Source of the DNA: Marinobacter salinexigens
GTDB lineage: Bacteria; Pseudomonadota; Gammaproteobacteria; Pseudomonadales; Oleiphilaceae
NCBI RefSeq assembly: GCF_008370345.1
Contig: NZ_VTUU01000012.1
Coordinates: 1 to 64,000 of the forward strand
Direction of reading: 5' to 3'
DNA length: 64,000 nt
Position 1 is the stretch's first letter. Each line of letters begins with the position of its first letter. The notes under the pieces are model-generated. The model ran no database searches. It saw only the letters and a program-made list of their open reading frames with translations, and was not told the DNA's origin. This document shows, piece by piece, positions 38,875 to 47,939 of the stretch. A program made the translations under genes and the position numbers.

Positions 38875-41049
38875 TTATGTAGACTTCCGTAACTGCATCG
38901 CAGGTTTGCCGTTGTCGTCATTGACTGTTTGTCGGCAGGCAGGGAAATTACTGCAGCCCCAGAACCAGCCTTTTTTCCCTTTTCGGCGAACGAGGGGCGA
39001 AAAACAGTGGGGGCAGGGGATCGGTTTCAGCCCCGTGCCATCGGCGGGGGCGGAGTCTTCGATGGGGCGTGTGCCCTTGCATTGAGGGTACCGGGTGCAC
39101 GCATAGAAACGGCCAAATTTGCCATCGCGCTCGGTCATCGGAGCCCGGCATTTCGGGCAATGAATCTGGTCTGCGGCGGTTTCAGGGCTGGATTCTTCCG
39201 GACGTTTCCCCGATGGCGCGCTGATGAAGCCCTGAATTTCCTGTTTGAGTGTTTCCAGAAAGTGCCTGGGGTCGCCTTCTCCCCGGCGAATTTCCTCAAG
39301 GGTTGCTTCCCAAACTGCAGTCCGGTCCGGCTTGCTGACGGATTCGGGAAGTGCTGCAATCAATGCCCGACCTTTCTCGGTTGCCCGGATATGGCGGCTT
39401 TCCCTGAACAGGTATTCGCGCTTGAACAGGGTGTCGATGATCGCGGCACGGGTGGCCTCTGTTCCCAGTCCGTCGGTTTCTCTCAGGGTCTTTCGCAGTT
39501 CTTTGTCAGCAACGAACCGGGCAATATTGGTCATCGCCGAGAGTAGCGTTGCATCGGTGAAATGTTGCGGCGGCTGGGTTTTGCGTTCAACGACAGAGCT
39601 GTCGAGGCAATCGACAGTTTCATTCTTCTCGAGCCTTGGCAGGGGAGGCTTTTCCTTCTCTCCCTGTCCGTCGCGCAGCCTGAGCTCCAGGGTCTTCCAA
39701 CCTGCTTCGAAAACAGCGGTCTCGGTCGCCCGAAAACGATGGTCAGCAGCCTGAACTGTCAGGCGACCCTCCCGGTGGATTGCGTCAGCTGAAAACTGCA
39801 TCAAATAGTATCGACTGATCAGCCCGTAAACGTTTTCTTCGGCTTGCGACAGCTTGCCGTTCGCGGTTCCCCGGGTTGTCGGGATAATGGCGTGGTGAGC
39901 ATCAACGTTACTGTCGTCCCAGGCTTTGGTCTTGCGCTGAGTATCACAAGCATCACACGCTTCGGACAGCGACGGTGCCACCCGGCTGATGCTCCGGATG
40001 ACCTGTTCACGCTGCTCAAAGTGTCCTTCAGGGAGGTAGCGGCAGTCTGATCGGGGGTAGGTAATGAGCTGATGGCGCTCATAAAGTGCCTGAGCTGTAT
40101 CAAGAACCTCCTTGGCCCCCATGCGGAACAGCCTGCCTGCCTCTATCTGTAGTGCGGAAAGAGAGAGCGGTAGCGGTGGCGGTTCTGAGCGGTCACGGAA
40201 TTGCGATTCAACGATACGCCCGGCACGACCAGAGACGCTGTCGGCAATTTGTTCAGCCGTGGCCTTGTCCAGCAGTCGGTTTTCGTCGTCCAGATAATCC
40301 TGGAATTGATCATCCGGAAGCCAGCGGGCAGTGAACGGTCGCTGGTCCACTTCGCCATCCTGGGCCCGGAATCTGGCTTCAATGCGGTAGTAGGGTTTGG
40401 GCTCGAAATCAGCAATGGTGTTGTCCCGCTCCACCACGAGCCCCAGGACCGGCGTTTGGACCCGGCCCACAGAATAGACACCCTGCTCACCCTGGTGCTG
40501 GTAGCTGAGCGTGTAGAACCGGGTCAGGTTGATGCCGTACAACCAGTCTGCCCTTTGACGGGCGAGAGCAGAATGGGAAAGCCGCCTGAATTCGCGATTG
40601 TCCCTCGGCGACTGAATAGCCCGGGCGACAGCAGCGGGGGTCAGATCGTTAATCAGCACCCGTTGTACCGGTGCCTCGCAACCGAAATAGCGAATCACCT
40701 CGTCGACGAGTAACTGACCCTCACGGTCCGGGTCGCCGGCGTGGATAACGGTATCGGCCTGGCGTATCAGGGACTCAAGCACCTTGAGCTGTTGCCGGAC
40801 GCTGTCCTTGGGCATGACTTCCCATTTTTCGGGAAACATGGGCAGGTCTTCGAGGTGCCATTTTTTCCAGCGAGGGTTGTACCGACCGGGTTCAGCAGGT
40901 TCCAGCAAATGACCAATACACCAGCTTACCGTCGCGGCGGAATCGCCTTTGCCACAGCGAATCCAGCCCTGCCCCTTCTGATGCGGGCCGGGGAGGGAGG
41001 CGGCAATAGCACGCGCAAGACTTGGTTTTTCGGCAATATAAAGGCGCAT
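38875..41049 (-). CDS. topB: DNA topoisomerase III
   Basis: A 724-residue type IA topoisomerase. TOPRIM domain at the N-terminus (LYIAEKPSLARAIA, then HAGDPDREGQLLVDEV with the DxD/E metal site). The catalytic tyrosine is in LITYPRSDCRYLPEGH. The C-terminal part carries two four-Cys zinc ribbons (CPKCRAPM...CTRYPQC and CPHCFSPL...CSNFPAC). E. coli TopB is ~650 residues; this form with two ribbons is longer. It decatenates replicated DNA. Transcribed towards the regulator gene on the same strand, with a 110-base gap. Confidence 0.97.
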   Translation of the reverse strand: MRLYIAEKPSLARAIAASLPGPHQKGQGWIRCGKGDSAATVSWCIGHLLEPAEPGRYNPRWKKWHLEDLPMFPEKWEVMPKDSVRQQLKVLESLIRQADTVIHAGDPDREGQLLVDEVIRYFGCEAPVQRVLINDLTPAAVARAIQSPRDNREFRRLSHSALARQRADWLYGINLTRFYTLSYQHQGEQGVYSVGRVQTPVLGLVVERDNTIADFEPKPYYRIEARFRAQDGEVDQRPFTARWLPDDQFQDYLDDENRLLDKATAEQIADSVSGRAGRIVESQFRDRSEPPPLPLSLSALQIEAGRLFRMGAKEVLDTAQALYERHQLITYPRSDCRYLPEGHFEQREQVIRSISRVAPSLSEACDACDTQRKTKAWDDSNVDAHHAIIPTTRGTANGKLSQAEENVYGLISRYYLMQFSADAIHREGRLTVQAADHRFRATETAVFEAGWKTLELRLRDGQGEKEKPPLPRLEKNETVDCLDSSVVERKTQPPQHFTDATLLSAMTNIARFVADKELRKTLRETDGLGTEATRAAIIDTLFKREYLFRESRHIRATEKGRALIAALPESVSKPDRTAVWEATLEEIRRGEGDPRHFLETLKQEIQGFISAPSGKRPEESSPETAADQIHCPKCRAPMTERDGKFGRFYACTRYPQCKGTRPIEDSAPADGTGLKPIPCPHCFSPLVRRKGKKGWFWGCSNFPACRQTVNDDNGKPAMQLRKST

Positions 41050-41174
41050 GATTTTGAGGGTATAGGAATCGGCAAAGGAATGTGGCTGTTTGCTACTTTG
41101 CTGTCAAGGCTCGGGCGACAGGTGGTTAGTGTAGTAGACTGGTAGATATACAGAATTCGGAGCAGCGCGGAACC

Positions 41175-41519
41175 ATGAAGATTCAGAATGCCATTGAAGC
41201 GAAACTGTCGGAGGCGTTTGACGTTCGCATCCTTCAGGTGGAAAACGAAAGTCATAAGCACGGTGTGCCGCCAAATTCGGAAACCCATTTCAAGGTGACT
41301 CTGGTGTCACCGGATTTTGAGGGGCAGATGAAAGTCCGCCGCCACCAATCCATATACAAGGTACTGGCGGAAGAGCTGGCGGGTGAAGTGCATGCGCTTG
41401 CCATGCATCTGTACACGCCCGCAGAGTGGGATGCGAAGGGTCAGGCTGCTCCAGAGTCTCCCAACTGTATGGGGGGATCCAAGAAAGACCCGGCTATGAA
41501 TGCGCAGGGAGATCACTGA
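41175..41519 (+). CDS. bolA: BolA family protein
   Basis: A 114-residue protein of the BolA/IbaG fold: MKIQNAIEAKLSEAFDV, the ENESHKHGVPPNSETHFKV segment with the conserved His residues used for [2Fe-2S] sharing with monothiol glutaredoxins, and HQSIYKVLAEEL...VHALAMHLYTP. It has a short extra C-terminal tail. The stop overlaps the next start (TGATG). It is divergent from topB. Confidence 0.94.
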   Translation: MKIQNAIEAKLSEAFDVRILQVENESHKHGVPPNSETHFKVTLVSPDFEGQMKVRRHQSIYKVLAEELAGEVHALAMHLYTPAEWDAKGQAAPESPNCMGGSKKDPAMNAQGDH

Positions 41520-42142
41520 TGAGTCAGTTTTTTCAGATCCACCCGGAAACGCCCCAGAAACGTCTGATCAACCAGGCGGTAGAGATTTTGCGAAAAGGCG
41601 GTGTCATCGTCTATCCAACCGATTCCGCTTATGCCATTGGGTGTCATTTGGGAGACAAGCAAGCGGCGGAGCGTATAAAACGTATTCGTAAACTGGATGA
41701 CAAACACAACTTTACGCTGGTATGCCGGGATCTGTCGGATATCGGTGTCTATGCGAAGGTGGACAATACCCAGTACCGGTTGTTGAAGAATTTCACCCCG
41801 GGGCCATACACTTTCATTCTTGACGCTACCAGTGAAGTGCCGCGTCGATTGCTTCATCCCAAACGTCGTTCTGTGGGCGTTCGCGTGCCGGACAATGCCA
41901 TCGTTCAGGCATTGCTGGGTGAGCTGGGTGAGCCGATCATGAGCAGTACGCTGATACTTCCGGGGGATAAGGATCCGATGACCGACCCCTATGATATCCG
42001 TGACACGTTGGAGCGTGACCTTGATCTGATCATTGACGGTGGCTTCTGCGGTATGGAAGCTACCACGGTTGTAGACTTCACGGGTGATGCGCCGTCAGTA
42101 ACCCGGATTGGCAAGGGAGACCCTGCGCCCTTCGAGGGATGA
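41519..42142 (+). CDS. yciO: YciO/Sua5/YrdC-type threonylcarbamoyl-AMP synthase-like protein
   Basis: A 207-residue protein of the YrdC/YciO fold. ATG 41519 overlaps the bolA stop. The N-terminal AVEILRKGGVIVYPTDSAYA, the KRIRKLDDKHNFTLVCRDLS core (the K-R-x-x-x signature of the nucleotide site) and the FTPGPYTFIL segment are present. YciO is the paralogue of TsaC, and its role in t6A synthesis is less certain; sequence length and the DSAYAIG motif (rather than T-E-T/S-Y-G-L) favour YciO. No Sua5 C-terminal domain. Confidence 0.9.
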   Translation: MSQFFQIHPETPQKRLINQAVEILRKGGVIVYPTDSAYAIGCHLGDKQAAERIKRIRKLDDKHNFTLVCRDLSDIGVYAKVDNTQYRLLKNFTPGPYTFILDATSEVPRRLLHPKRRSVGVRVPDNAIVQALLGELGEPIMSSTLILPGDKDPMTDPYDIRDTLERDLDLIIDGGFCGMEATTVVDFTGDAPSVTRIGKGDPAPFEG

Positions 42143-42147
42143 TGCAA

Positions 42148-42816
42148 TCAGGCGCGGGTGTTCAGGTTGAACGCATAACCCCGCGCCTTACCCGCTGCTT
42201 CCAGTTGTTCCGCACTTGCTGTTCGGCGAAGAGAGTCATAGCGGTGTGCCAGGTCCTGAAGGCCATTAAATTGCTGGTTTTCACTGACCATGGTATCCAG
42301 CAATGGGTTGTTAACACCGTATGCCTGGTTCAGCTTCATGGCAGTGTCCACAAACTGAAGCGTCGGCTCATTGGTACTCAAGCGGTTGAATGCCTCCCTG
42401 AATCCCGTATTGATGTTCAGATCGGTTTCGATCTGCGCCCGGGTTTCCTCTGGTAGCGGACCTTTCACTTCGATGGCGCCGCTTGAGCCTTTCGTGATGT
42501 TCAGAGCCGTTGCCGGCGGTAGGCTATATTCGGCAAGTTTGTGCCGCAGAGTGTCCCGAACATAGGCAACATCCCGCCCGACCGTCAGTTTGTATTCCGT
42601 CATGGCCAGCTTGCTGGATTTCGGGCGTGTAAGGCCTTCTTCATCGCTGCCAGACCATGTGAAGCGGTCGTCGGTGGCGTTCGTTCCCGGGTTGGATTCC
42701 GGCTGCGCAACGCCAGCGGACGCCATGCTATCCGTGGCGCTCGCCGGCTGTTGGCGTTTTTCCATTGCCTGCTGAAACTGAGTGCTGGCGCGAACCAGCG
42801 AAGCCAGTAGCGACAT
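42148..42816 (-). CDS. Hypothetical protein
   Basis: A 222-residue protein I do not recognise. The first ~75 residues are low-complexity and disordered-looking (Ser/Ala/Pro/Asn rich), then a helical domain follows (MTEYKLTVGRDVAYVRDTL, RAQIETDLNINTGFREAFNR, LQDLAHRYDSLRRTAS). There is no signal peptide or membrane helix. It converges tightly on yciO (5 bases between stops) and is followed upstream by a 265-base promoter region shared with the chemoreceptor gene on the other strand. Confidence 0.7.
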   Translation of the reverse strand: MSLLASLVRASTQFQQAMEKRQQPASATDSMASAGVAQPESNPGTNATDDRFTWSGSDEEGLTRPKSSKLAMTEYKLTVGRDVAYVRDTLRHKLAEYSLPPATALNITKGSSGAIEVKGPLPEETRAQIETDLNINTGFREAFNRLSTNEPTLQFVDTAMKLNQAYGVNNPLLDTMVSENQQFNGLQDLAHRYDSLRRTASAEQLEAAGKARGYAFNLNTRA

Positions 42817-42957
42817 GACAGGAAACCCTCCGTTGGCCGCGTGCTGCGATGCGGCAGTAATTCATCATTCAGTGGTGCTTCTCTGGGACATAGCAGGATT
42901 CGGGCCAGGCCCAGCTGTGGTTGCATTTGTTGATGATTTGTAAGAATTGCGCCGGAG

Positions 42958-42971
42958 CTGATTTGGATCAG
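42958..42971 (+). promoter_or_regulatory. FNR/Anr-like palindrome upstream of the heme chemoreceptor
   Basis: CTGATttggATCAG differs from the FNR consensus TTGAT-N4-ATCAA by one base in each half-site. A TATAAA box follows at 42991-42996, so the site would lie near -38 if that box is used. Oxygen control of the receptor gene would fit its heme domain, but the match is imperfect and the activating distance is not ideal. Confidence 0.35.
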
Positions 42972-43081
42972 TAAAAACTTGACGCATATCTATAAAGTTT
43001 TACGTCGATAAGTCGTCAATTGATCCTGTAACCACTATTCAAACTGTCTTTTAGTCAGTTCGCGCTTCGGTCCGGATACCC

Positions 43082-44698
43082 ATGAAAACAAAGCAGTCTA
43101 TTCGTTTCCTCCTGCTGGCAGCCCTGGCAGCAGCATTCTCCCTGGTCCTTGTGTTTACCGTGCTGTATAGCGCGCACGCCCAGCGTGACCACATGGAGGA
43201 GTTCAGCCACAAATATGTAGAAGGACTGGCCAAGTCCTACTTTGACGGGTTGAACACAATGATGGTGACAGGAACCATCAGTAACCGGGATATGCTTCGG
43301 GACAAGGTCATGGCCCCTGAAGACATACTGGACGTGCGGGTTATACGGGGCGACCAGATCAATCGGTTGTTCGGCAAGGGCACCAGTGCAGAACAGCTTC
43401 GCGAGCCGGAAGATGAGCAGGCGCTGTCCGGAGAGCGGGTGGAGCTCTACTCTGAAAACGCAGACGGGCGGGTCTATACGCTGATAGAGCCGGTGATTGC
43501 CCGGGAGAACTACCAGGGCGTGAACTGTCTGGGTTGTCATCAGGCCAGTGATGGAGATGTTCTGGGAGCCATTCGCGTGGACTACTCCCTGGCCAAAAGC
43601 GATGCCAGACTGCACCAGCAGTTGCTCACCAGTGGCGGGATCCAGGTAATTATCTTTGCTGCTGTGTTCTTCCTGACCGCTGTTGCTTTGGGCCGTCTGG
43701 TATTTTCCCGTTTGCGCTTGCTTCACGACCGGATGGATGAAATTTCCCGGAACTCGGATCTGACACTCGAACTCGATGTATCCCGCAATGACGAAATTGG
43801 CTCCGTTTCTCGTGCGTTCAATCGGATGATGGCCAGAATCCGGGAAAGTATGAATACCGTTATGGACAACGCTGAACAGGTGGAGCAGGCCGCCCGGGGA
43901 ATCGCCGGTAAAGCCGACACTACTGAGCGGGAAGTGCTGGCTCAGCGGGACAATACCGACCAGGTGGCTAGTGCCACAACAGAGATGGCTGCCTCAGCGG
44001 TACAGGTCCGGGAAAATGCCATTAACACCACGCAGAAATCGGCCGAAACAGCCGAATCTGCCAGCCTGGGTGAGCGCTTGGCGCGCACCGCGGTGGAAGG
44101 TATTGAATCGCTGAACTCGGAAGTGCAGAGCGGTGCCCGAAGAATTGAACAACTGGACCAGCGGACCAGCCAAATGTCGGACATGCTCGAAGTGATTTCC
44201 AACATTGCCGACCAGACGAATTTGCTGGCCCTTAACGCTGCGATTGAAGCCGCCAGGGCCGGTGAGCAGGGGCGTGGATTCTCTGTAGTGGCCGATGAGG
44301 TCCGGGCTCTGGCGTCCCGGACCCAGGAATCCACCGAAGAGATCCGTACCACCATTGATGGCCTTAAATCCGAGGTCGTGGATTGTGTCGCTACCATGCA
44401 ACACGCTTCCGGGATGGCGGAAAACCAGGTTGCCGCCATCCTCAAGGTTGAGTCTGAGCTGCAGAGCATTGCAGCGTCGGTGAGGGAAATTACTGATCTC
44501 AATGAAGAAATGGAGAGTGCCGCGAATGAACAGAGCGAAGTCTCGGAATCCATCAACCAGAACGTGATTGAGATCAGTCGCTCAGCGGAGCAGACCTCGG
44601 GAGATGCTCAGGAAACCGCAAGAATTGCCGGCGAACTGCTGGCAATGGCAGAGACGCTCAGGAAAACCATTGAGCAGTTCCGGCTGGCCCGGGGCTGA
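43082..44698 (+). CDS. Methyl-accepting chemotaxis protein with c-type heme sensor domain
   Basis: A 538-residue chemoreceptor. TM1 about 9-29, periplasmic sensor domain about 30-187, TM2 about 188-206, HAMP (RLRLLHDRMDEISRNSDLTLEL), then the methylation helices and the signalling hairpin LLALNAAIEAARAGEQGRGF...VVADEVRALA. The sensor carries Cys149-Leu-Gly-Cys152-His153 (CLGCH), a covalent c-type heme site, followed by LGAIRVDYSL, resembling DUF3365/Tll0287-type heme domains. It likely senses redox state, oxygen, NO or CO; the ligand is not known. A related heme protein is encoded 0.7 kb downstream. Confidence 0.93.
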   Translation: MKTKQSIRFLLLAALAAAFSLVLVFTVLYSAHAQRDHMEEFSHKYVEGLAKSYFDGLNTMMVTGTISNRDMLRDKVMAPEDILDVRVIRGDQINRLFGKGTSAEQLREPEDEQALSGERVELYSENADGRVYTLIEPVIARENYQGVNCLGCHQASDGDVLGAIRVDYSLAKSDARLHQQLLTSGGIQVIIFAAVFFLTAVALGRLVFSRLRLLHDRMDEISRNSDLTLELDVSRNDEIGSVSRAFNRMMARIRESMNTVMDNAEQVEQAARGIAGKADTTEREVLAQRDNTDQVASATTEMAASAVQVRENAINTTQKSAETAESASLGERLARTAVEGIESLNSEVQSGARRIEQLDQRTSQMSDMLEVISNIADQTNLLALNAAIEAARAGEQGRGFSVVADEVRALASRTQESTEEIRTTIDGLKSEVVDCVATMQHASGMAENQVAAILKVESELQSIAASVREITDLNEEMESAANEQSEVSESINQNVIEISRSAEQTSGDAQETARIAGELLAMAETLRKTIEQFRLARG

Positions 44699-45346
44699 TT
44701 AGCCTCGGTGATCGGAAACAAATGGGTTGGTTGCCCGTTCCTGCCCAAATGTTGACATGGGCCCATGGCCGGGTATGAATGAGACATCATCTCCCAGTGG
44801 AAAGAGCTTGCCGCGAATGGAGTGAATCAGCGTGGCATGATCGCCCTTGGGAAAGTCCGTTCGGCCGATAGATCCGTGGAAGAGTACATCCCCGACCATG
44901 GCCAGCCCCGACTCTTTATGGAAAAACACCACATGTCCCGGGGTATGGCCCGGGCAGTGCAGAACCTCCAGGGTTTGCTCTCCCACCGTAACCTGTTCAC
45001 CGTCATCGAGCCATCGGTCCGGAGTGAACACTTCGGGCACCGGGAATCCAAACATCTGTGCCTGCTGGGGCAAACCTTGAATCCAGAAGTTATCTTCCTT
45101 GTGAGGGCCTTCAATGGGAACGGAAAGCTCCCTCGCCAGCTCTGCAGTACCACCCGCGTGATCAATGTGGGCGTGGGTCAGCAGGATTTTCTCAACGCTG
45201 ACCTTCTCATCCCTGATCGCTGCCTTGATCTGCTCGAGATCGCCCCCCGGATCCACAACGGCTGCTTTGCGTGTGCGTTCACACCAGATCAGGGAGCAAT
45301 TTTGCTGGAAAGGGGTGACCGGGATAATTCTGTACTTCAGGGACAT
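44699..45346 (-). CDS. MBL-fold hydrolase (GloB/YcbL-like)
   Basis: A 215-residue metallo-beta-lactamase-fold hydrolase. The zinc site His58-Ala-His60-Ile-Asp62-His63 ([11 protein letters not shown]) is intact, with the later His ([12 protein letters not shown]), Asp in VGDVLF and the C-terminal His (PGHGP). Closest to YcbL-type small glyoxalase II or related thioester hydrolases; it lacks the long C-terminal helical domain of full GloB. It converges on the chemoreceptor gene with no gap. Confidence 0.9.
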   Translation of the reverse strand: MSLKYRIIPVTPFQQNCSLIWCERTRKAAVVDPGGDLEQIKAAIRDEKVSVEKILLTHAHIDHAGGTAELARELSVPIEGPHKEDNFWIQGLPQQAQMFGFPVPEVFTPDRWLDDGEQVTVGEQTLEVLHCPGHTPGHVVFFHKESGLAMVGDVLFHGSIGRTDFPKGDHATLIHSIRGKLFPLGDDVSFIPGHGPMSTFGQERATNPFVSDHRG

Positions 45347-45417
45347 GATCGGACTCGACTCACGGCAGAGATGGATGATGCACTATGGTACTGGTATCCA
45401 ACCGGAATGAAACCCGG

Positions 45418-45993
45418 TTAGTCAGGCTCCGTGTAGGTCACAACAAACGCTCCCCTGAGATCGCCTTCAGAAAAGCCAGTGGCCTTGTCATCCGGATACA
45501 GCTCGGCAAGTTTGGCCTTTACGCCGTCATCGATAGACTTCCCGTGGCAGCCCAGACAAAGTTTCTGGGTGGGAATGGCGCTCATATAGCGGAACTCTGA
45601 CTGCCCTGCGTTTTCAACAACCTCCCAGAACTCCACAGGCCTGCCGCCCTTGACGGGTTGTTTATCCATCGCCAGCAACTGCATCTCCTGCCAGTCAGTC
45701 GGTTCGTTGTTCGGGTTCCGGGTTTTGAGACTGGTGCGGCTGATGGTCCAGTTCTCATTGCTGTTGGCTTCGGCAATGTGTGGTGCAACCGTTTTGCAGA
45801 CGCCAATACCATTGGTCAGACCGCCTTCCTTGATGGCTGCCTGAAGTTCCTGTTTGAGGGAGCCTGCAAACGTCTTCACCAGAGCACGGGCGTCGGATAC
45901 CAGTTTGTCGGATTGCTGCTCAAGCGGTTCAGCGGCAGCAGGCAGCGAGAGTAATGAGCAAAATGCGGCAGTTGCCAGAATTGATCTATTCAT
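45418..45993 (-). CDS. DUF3365 c-type heme protein, periplasmic
   Basis: A 191-residue exported protein. Start at the ATG complementary to 45991-45993 gives a clean signal peptide (MNRSILATAAFCSLLSLPAAA). The mature part is a DUF3365 domain: KEGGLTNGIGVCKTVAPHIA, WQEMQLLAMDKQPVKGGRPVE, and Cys146-Leu-Gly-Cys149-His150 (CLGCHG) for covalent heme, closing with LRGAFVVTYTEPD. Similar proteins are sensors or small electron carriers. The motif and the following '(L/R)GA..V.Y' strand are shared with the sensor domain of the chemoreceptor nearby. Confidence 0.9.
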   Translation of the reverse strand: MNRSILATAAFCSLLSLPAAAEPLEQQSDKLVSDARALVKTFAGSLKQELQAAIKEGGLTNGIGVCKTVAPHIAEANSNENWTISRTSLKTRNPNNEPTDWQEMQLLAMDKQPVKGGRPVEFWEVVENAGQSEFRYMSAIPTQKLCLGCHGKSIDDGVKAKLAELYPDDKATGFSEGDLRGAFVVTYTEPD

Positions 45994-46044
45994 GATCTCC
46001 ATCTCGGTTGGGGCTGAATGATGGAATAAGTATAGAATCAAAAG

Positions 46045-46998
46045 TTAGAGCTTGGGGCGCGAGGTTATTTGCTGCGACAAAATGCCGCGAGATTTGGAGC
46101 CTAAAAAGGGGCTGTTCACCAGAACTACCCCACAAATTACCAAAGCACCTCCTGAGAGGAAGTTGGGATCCAAAGGCTCGGACAGCAACCAGGCTCCCAG
46201 TAAAACCCCAAAAATCGGTGTCATGAACGATAGGATGCCAATTGGAGAGGCGTGATAGTTGCGCAGAAGCCAGAACCAGATCAGAAAGGCCAGAAAGGCG
46301 ACAAAAATACCCTGAAAGGTGATGCTGCCAATTGCGATAGCGCTGGGAACGAAATCAAGCTGATCGGTCGCAAAGGCGGCAACGAGTAGTAGAACGAATG
46401 CCATCAACAGTTGGTACAGAAGCGTTTCCCGGGGAGAGACCTCAGACAAACGGGAAGTTCTTATTACCACCGTCGTCGCTCCCCAAGCAGCGCCTGCCAA
46501 TATGGCGAGAGCGTCCCCAAGAAGCATGTCGGAAAGGCCCTCAGTTGAGACGCCGGACTCTCCACCCATGAAAGCAAGGGCGGTGCCCAAGAACGCTAGC
46601 CCGATGCCAGTCCATTGCAACCGGCTCATCCGTTCGGTCGGAATGAGGAAATGCAGAATCAGGGCTGCAAACACTGGAGCGGTGTATAGAAACACTACGG
46701 CATGGGAAGCAGAGGTAAAACGGAGCGCTTCACCGAGAAACAAATATTCCACAGCAAACAGAAAGCCCACCACAAGGCCTGGTTTCCAGTTACCTGCCTT
46801 GAGAGAAACGGGTTCCCGCTGCACCACCATGTAAAGCCATACCAAGAGAGCGCCAACTCCGGAGCGGATGGCAATCTGGAGGATGGGGGCAACGTCAGAG
46901 GCGGCGGCTTTGAGTGCGACTTGCTGCATACCAAGCATCAGACAGAACAGCACCATTAATCCAAAGGCCCTGGTGTCGGGTGATTGTCGTTCTTGCAT
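46045..46998 (-). CDS. EamA-family transporter (DMT superfamily)
   Basis: A 317-residue membrane protein with ten predicted helices in two EamA repeats (first from FGLMVLFCLMLGMQQVALKA, second from DMLLGDALAILAGAAWGATTVVIR). EamA members export amino acids, metabolites or drugs; substrate unknown. It is divergent from an AraC-type regulator, which is its likely controller. Confidence 0.92.
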   Translation of the reverse strand: MQERQSPDTRAFGLMVLFCLMLGMQQVALKAAASDVAPILQIAIRSGVGALLVWLYMVVQREPVSLKAGNWKPGLVVGFLFAVEYLFLGEALRFTSASHAVVFLYTAPVFAALILHFLIPTERMSRLQWTGIGLAFLGTALAFMGGESGVSTEGLSDMLLGDALAILAGAAWGATTVVIRTSRLSEVSPRETLLYQLLMAFVLLLVAAFATDQLDFVPSAIAIGSITFQGIFVAFLAFLIWFWLLRNYHASPIGILSFMTPIFGVLLGAWLLSEPLDPNFLSGGALVICGVVLVNSPFLGSKSRGILSQQITSRPKL

Positions 46999-47101
46999 AA
47001 GTGCCTCCTGTTGATAGGGAATGAGGAGACATTATCTGTCTGTCGAGAAATCAACATATACTTTAAAATGGACAAAAGATTGATTGAAAGAGACAGTTCC
47101 A

Positions 47102-47899
47102 ATGGCTCCATCGGAAAAACACCGCCGAACACCGCCTTTCACTGATGCGTTGCCTGAGAAAATTGTTTTCCGGTCTGCGGATATGCTGGCGGGCTCGGAG
47201 TACCCAAACCACGCGCATGACTGGGGCGAATTTGTCTATTCCTACCGCGGTGTCATGGAAGTGAAAATTGGAGGGCAACATTACCTCGCGCCCTCGCAGT
47301 ATGGGCTCTGGCTACCGCCAAGAGTGGAGCATCAGGGATTGAATCGCTATGAGGCGAGTCACTGCTCCTTATATGTCTCGGCTCCGTATACTGACCACCT
47401 GCCGAACGTACCTTGTGCTCTCGAAATTACGCACCTTACCCGTAGTATGCTGGAGCATTTGAAGGCCTACCCTTTATCATTTCCCTACTCTGAATCTGAG
47501 GCCCGTCTGCTTCGGGTGCTTGTGGATCAATTGAGTTCCGCCAACTGTGCGGGCAGCTACTTGCCGGGGTCAGCAGACCCGATACTTGGCCCCATTCTTG
47601 ACTTCATAGAGCGTAACCCTGGGAAGAACGATCCGCTGGCTGAGTTGGCAACACGGTTCAACACAGTTGAACGAACGGTTATGCGACGAGCCCGGCGGGA
47701 TCTTGGTATGCCATTGTCCGAGTGGCGACAGAGAGTCAGAGTGGTGGAGGCGATGAAGCAGCTTGATGCAGGCATAAAGGTAGAAAGTGTTGGCCTCGAC
47801 TTGGGCTACGCTAGTGCCTCGGCTTTTATCGCAATGTTTAAGAAGCGGACTGGGATGACGCCGGATGAATATCGCCGAGGTCAAAGACACGGTGGATGA
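47102..47899 (+). CDS. AraC-family transcriptional regulator
   Basis: A 265-residue regulator. Start ATG 47102 has GAAAGAGA upstream. The N-terminal cupin-like ligand domain is seen at PNHAHDWGEFVYSYRGVMEV and LWLPPRVEHQGLN; the C-terminal double HTH at LAELATRFNTVERTVMRRARRDLG and VGLDLGYASASAFIAMFKKRTGMTPDEYRR. Divergent from the EamA exporter with a 103-base shared promoter region, so regulation of that gene is inferred. Confidence 0.93.
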   Translation: MAPSEKHRRTPPFTDALPEKIVFRSADMLAGSEYPNHAHDWGEFVYSYRGVMEVKIGGQHYLAPSQYGLWLPPRVEHQGLNRYEASHCSLYVSAPYTDHLPNVPCALEITHLTRSMLEHLKAYPLSFPYSESEARLLRVLVDQLSSANCAGSYLPGSADPILGPILDFIERNPGKNDPLAELATRFNTVERTVMRRARRDLGMPLSEWRQRVRVVEAMKQLDAGIKVESVGLDLGYASASAFIAMFKKRTGMTPDEYRRGQRHGG

Positions 47900-47939
47900 T
47901 CACAGTGGCCCGACAAGCCCTTCTAATTTTTCGGCTGGA

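Noticed and set aside
42993..43011. TAAAGTTT and GTCGATAA resembling the two halves of a sigma-28 flagellar promoter upstream of the chemoreceptor.
   Set aside because: The halves are only 3 bases apart (43001-43003) instead of about 11, so they cannot form a functional sigma-28 promoter.
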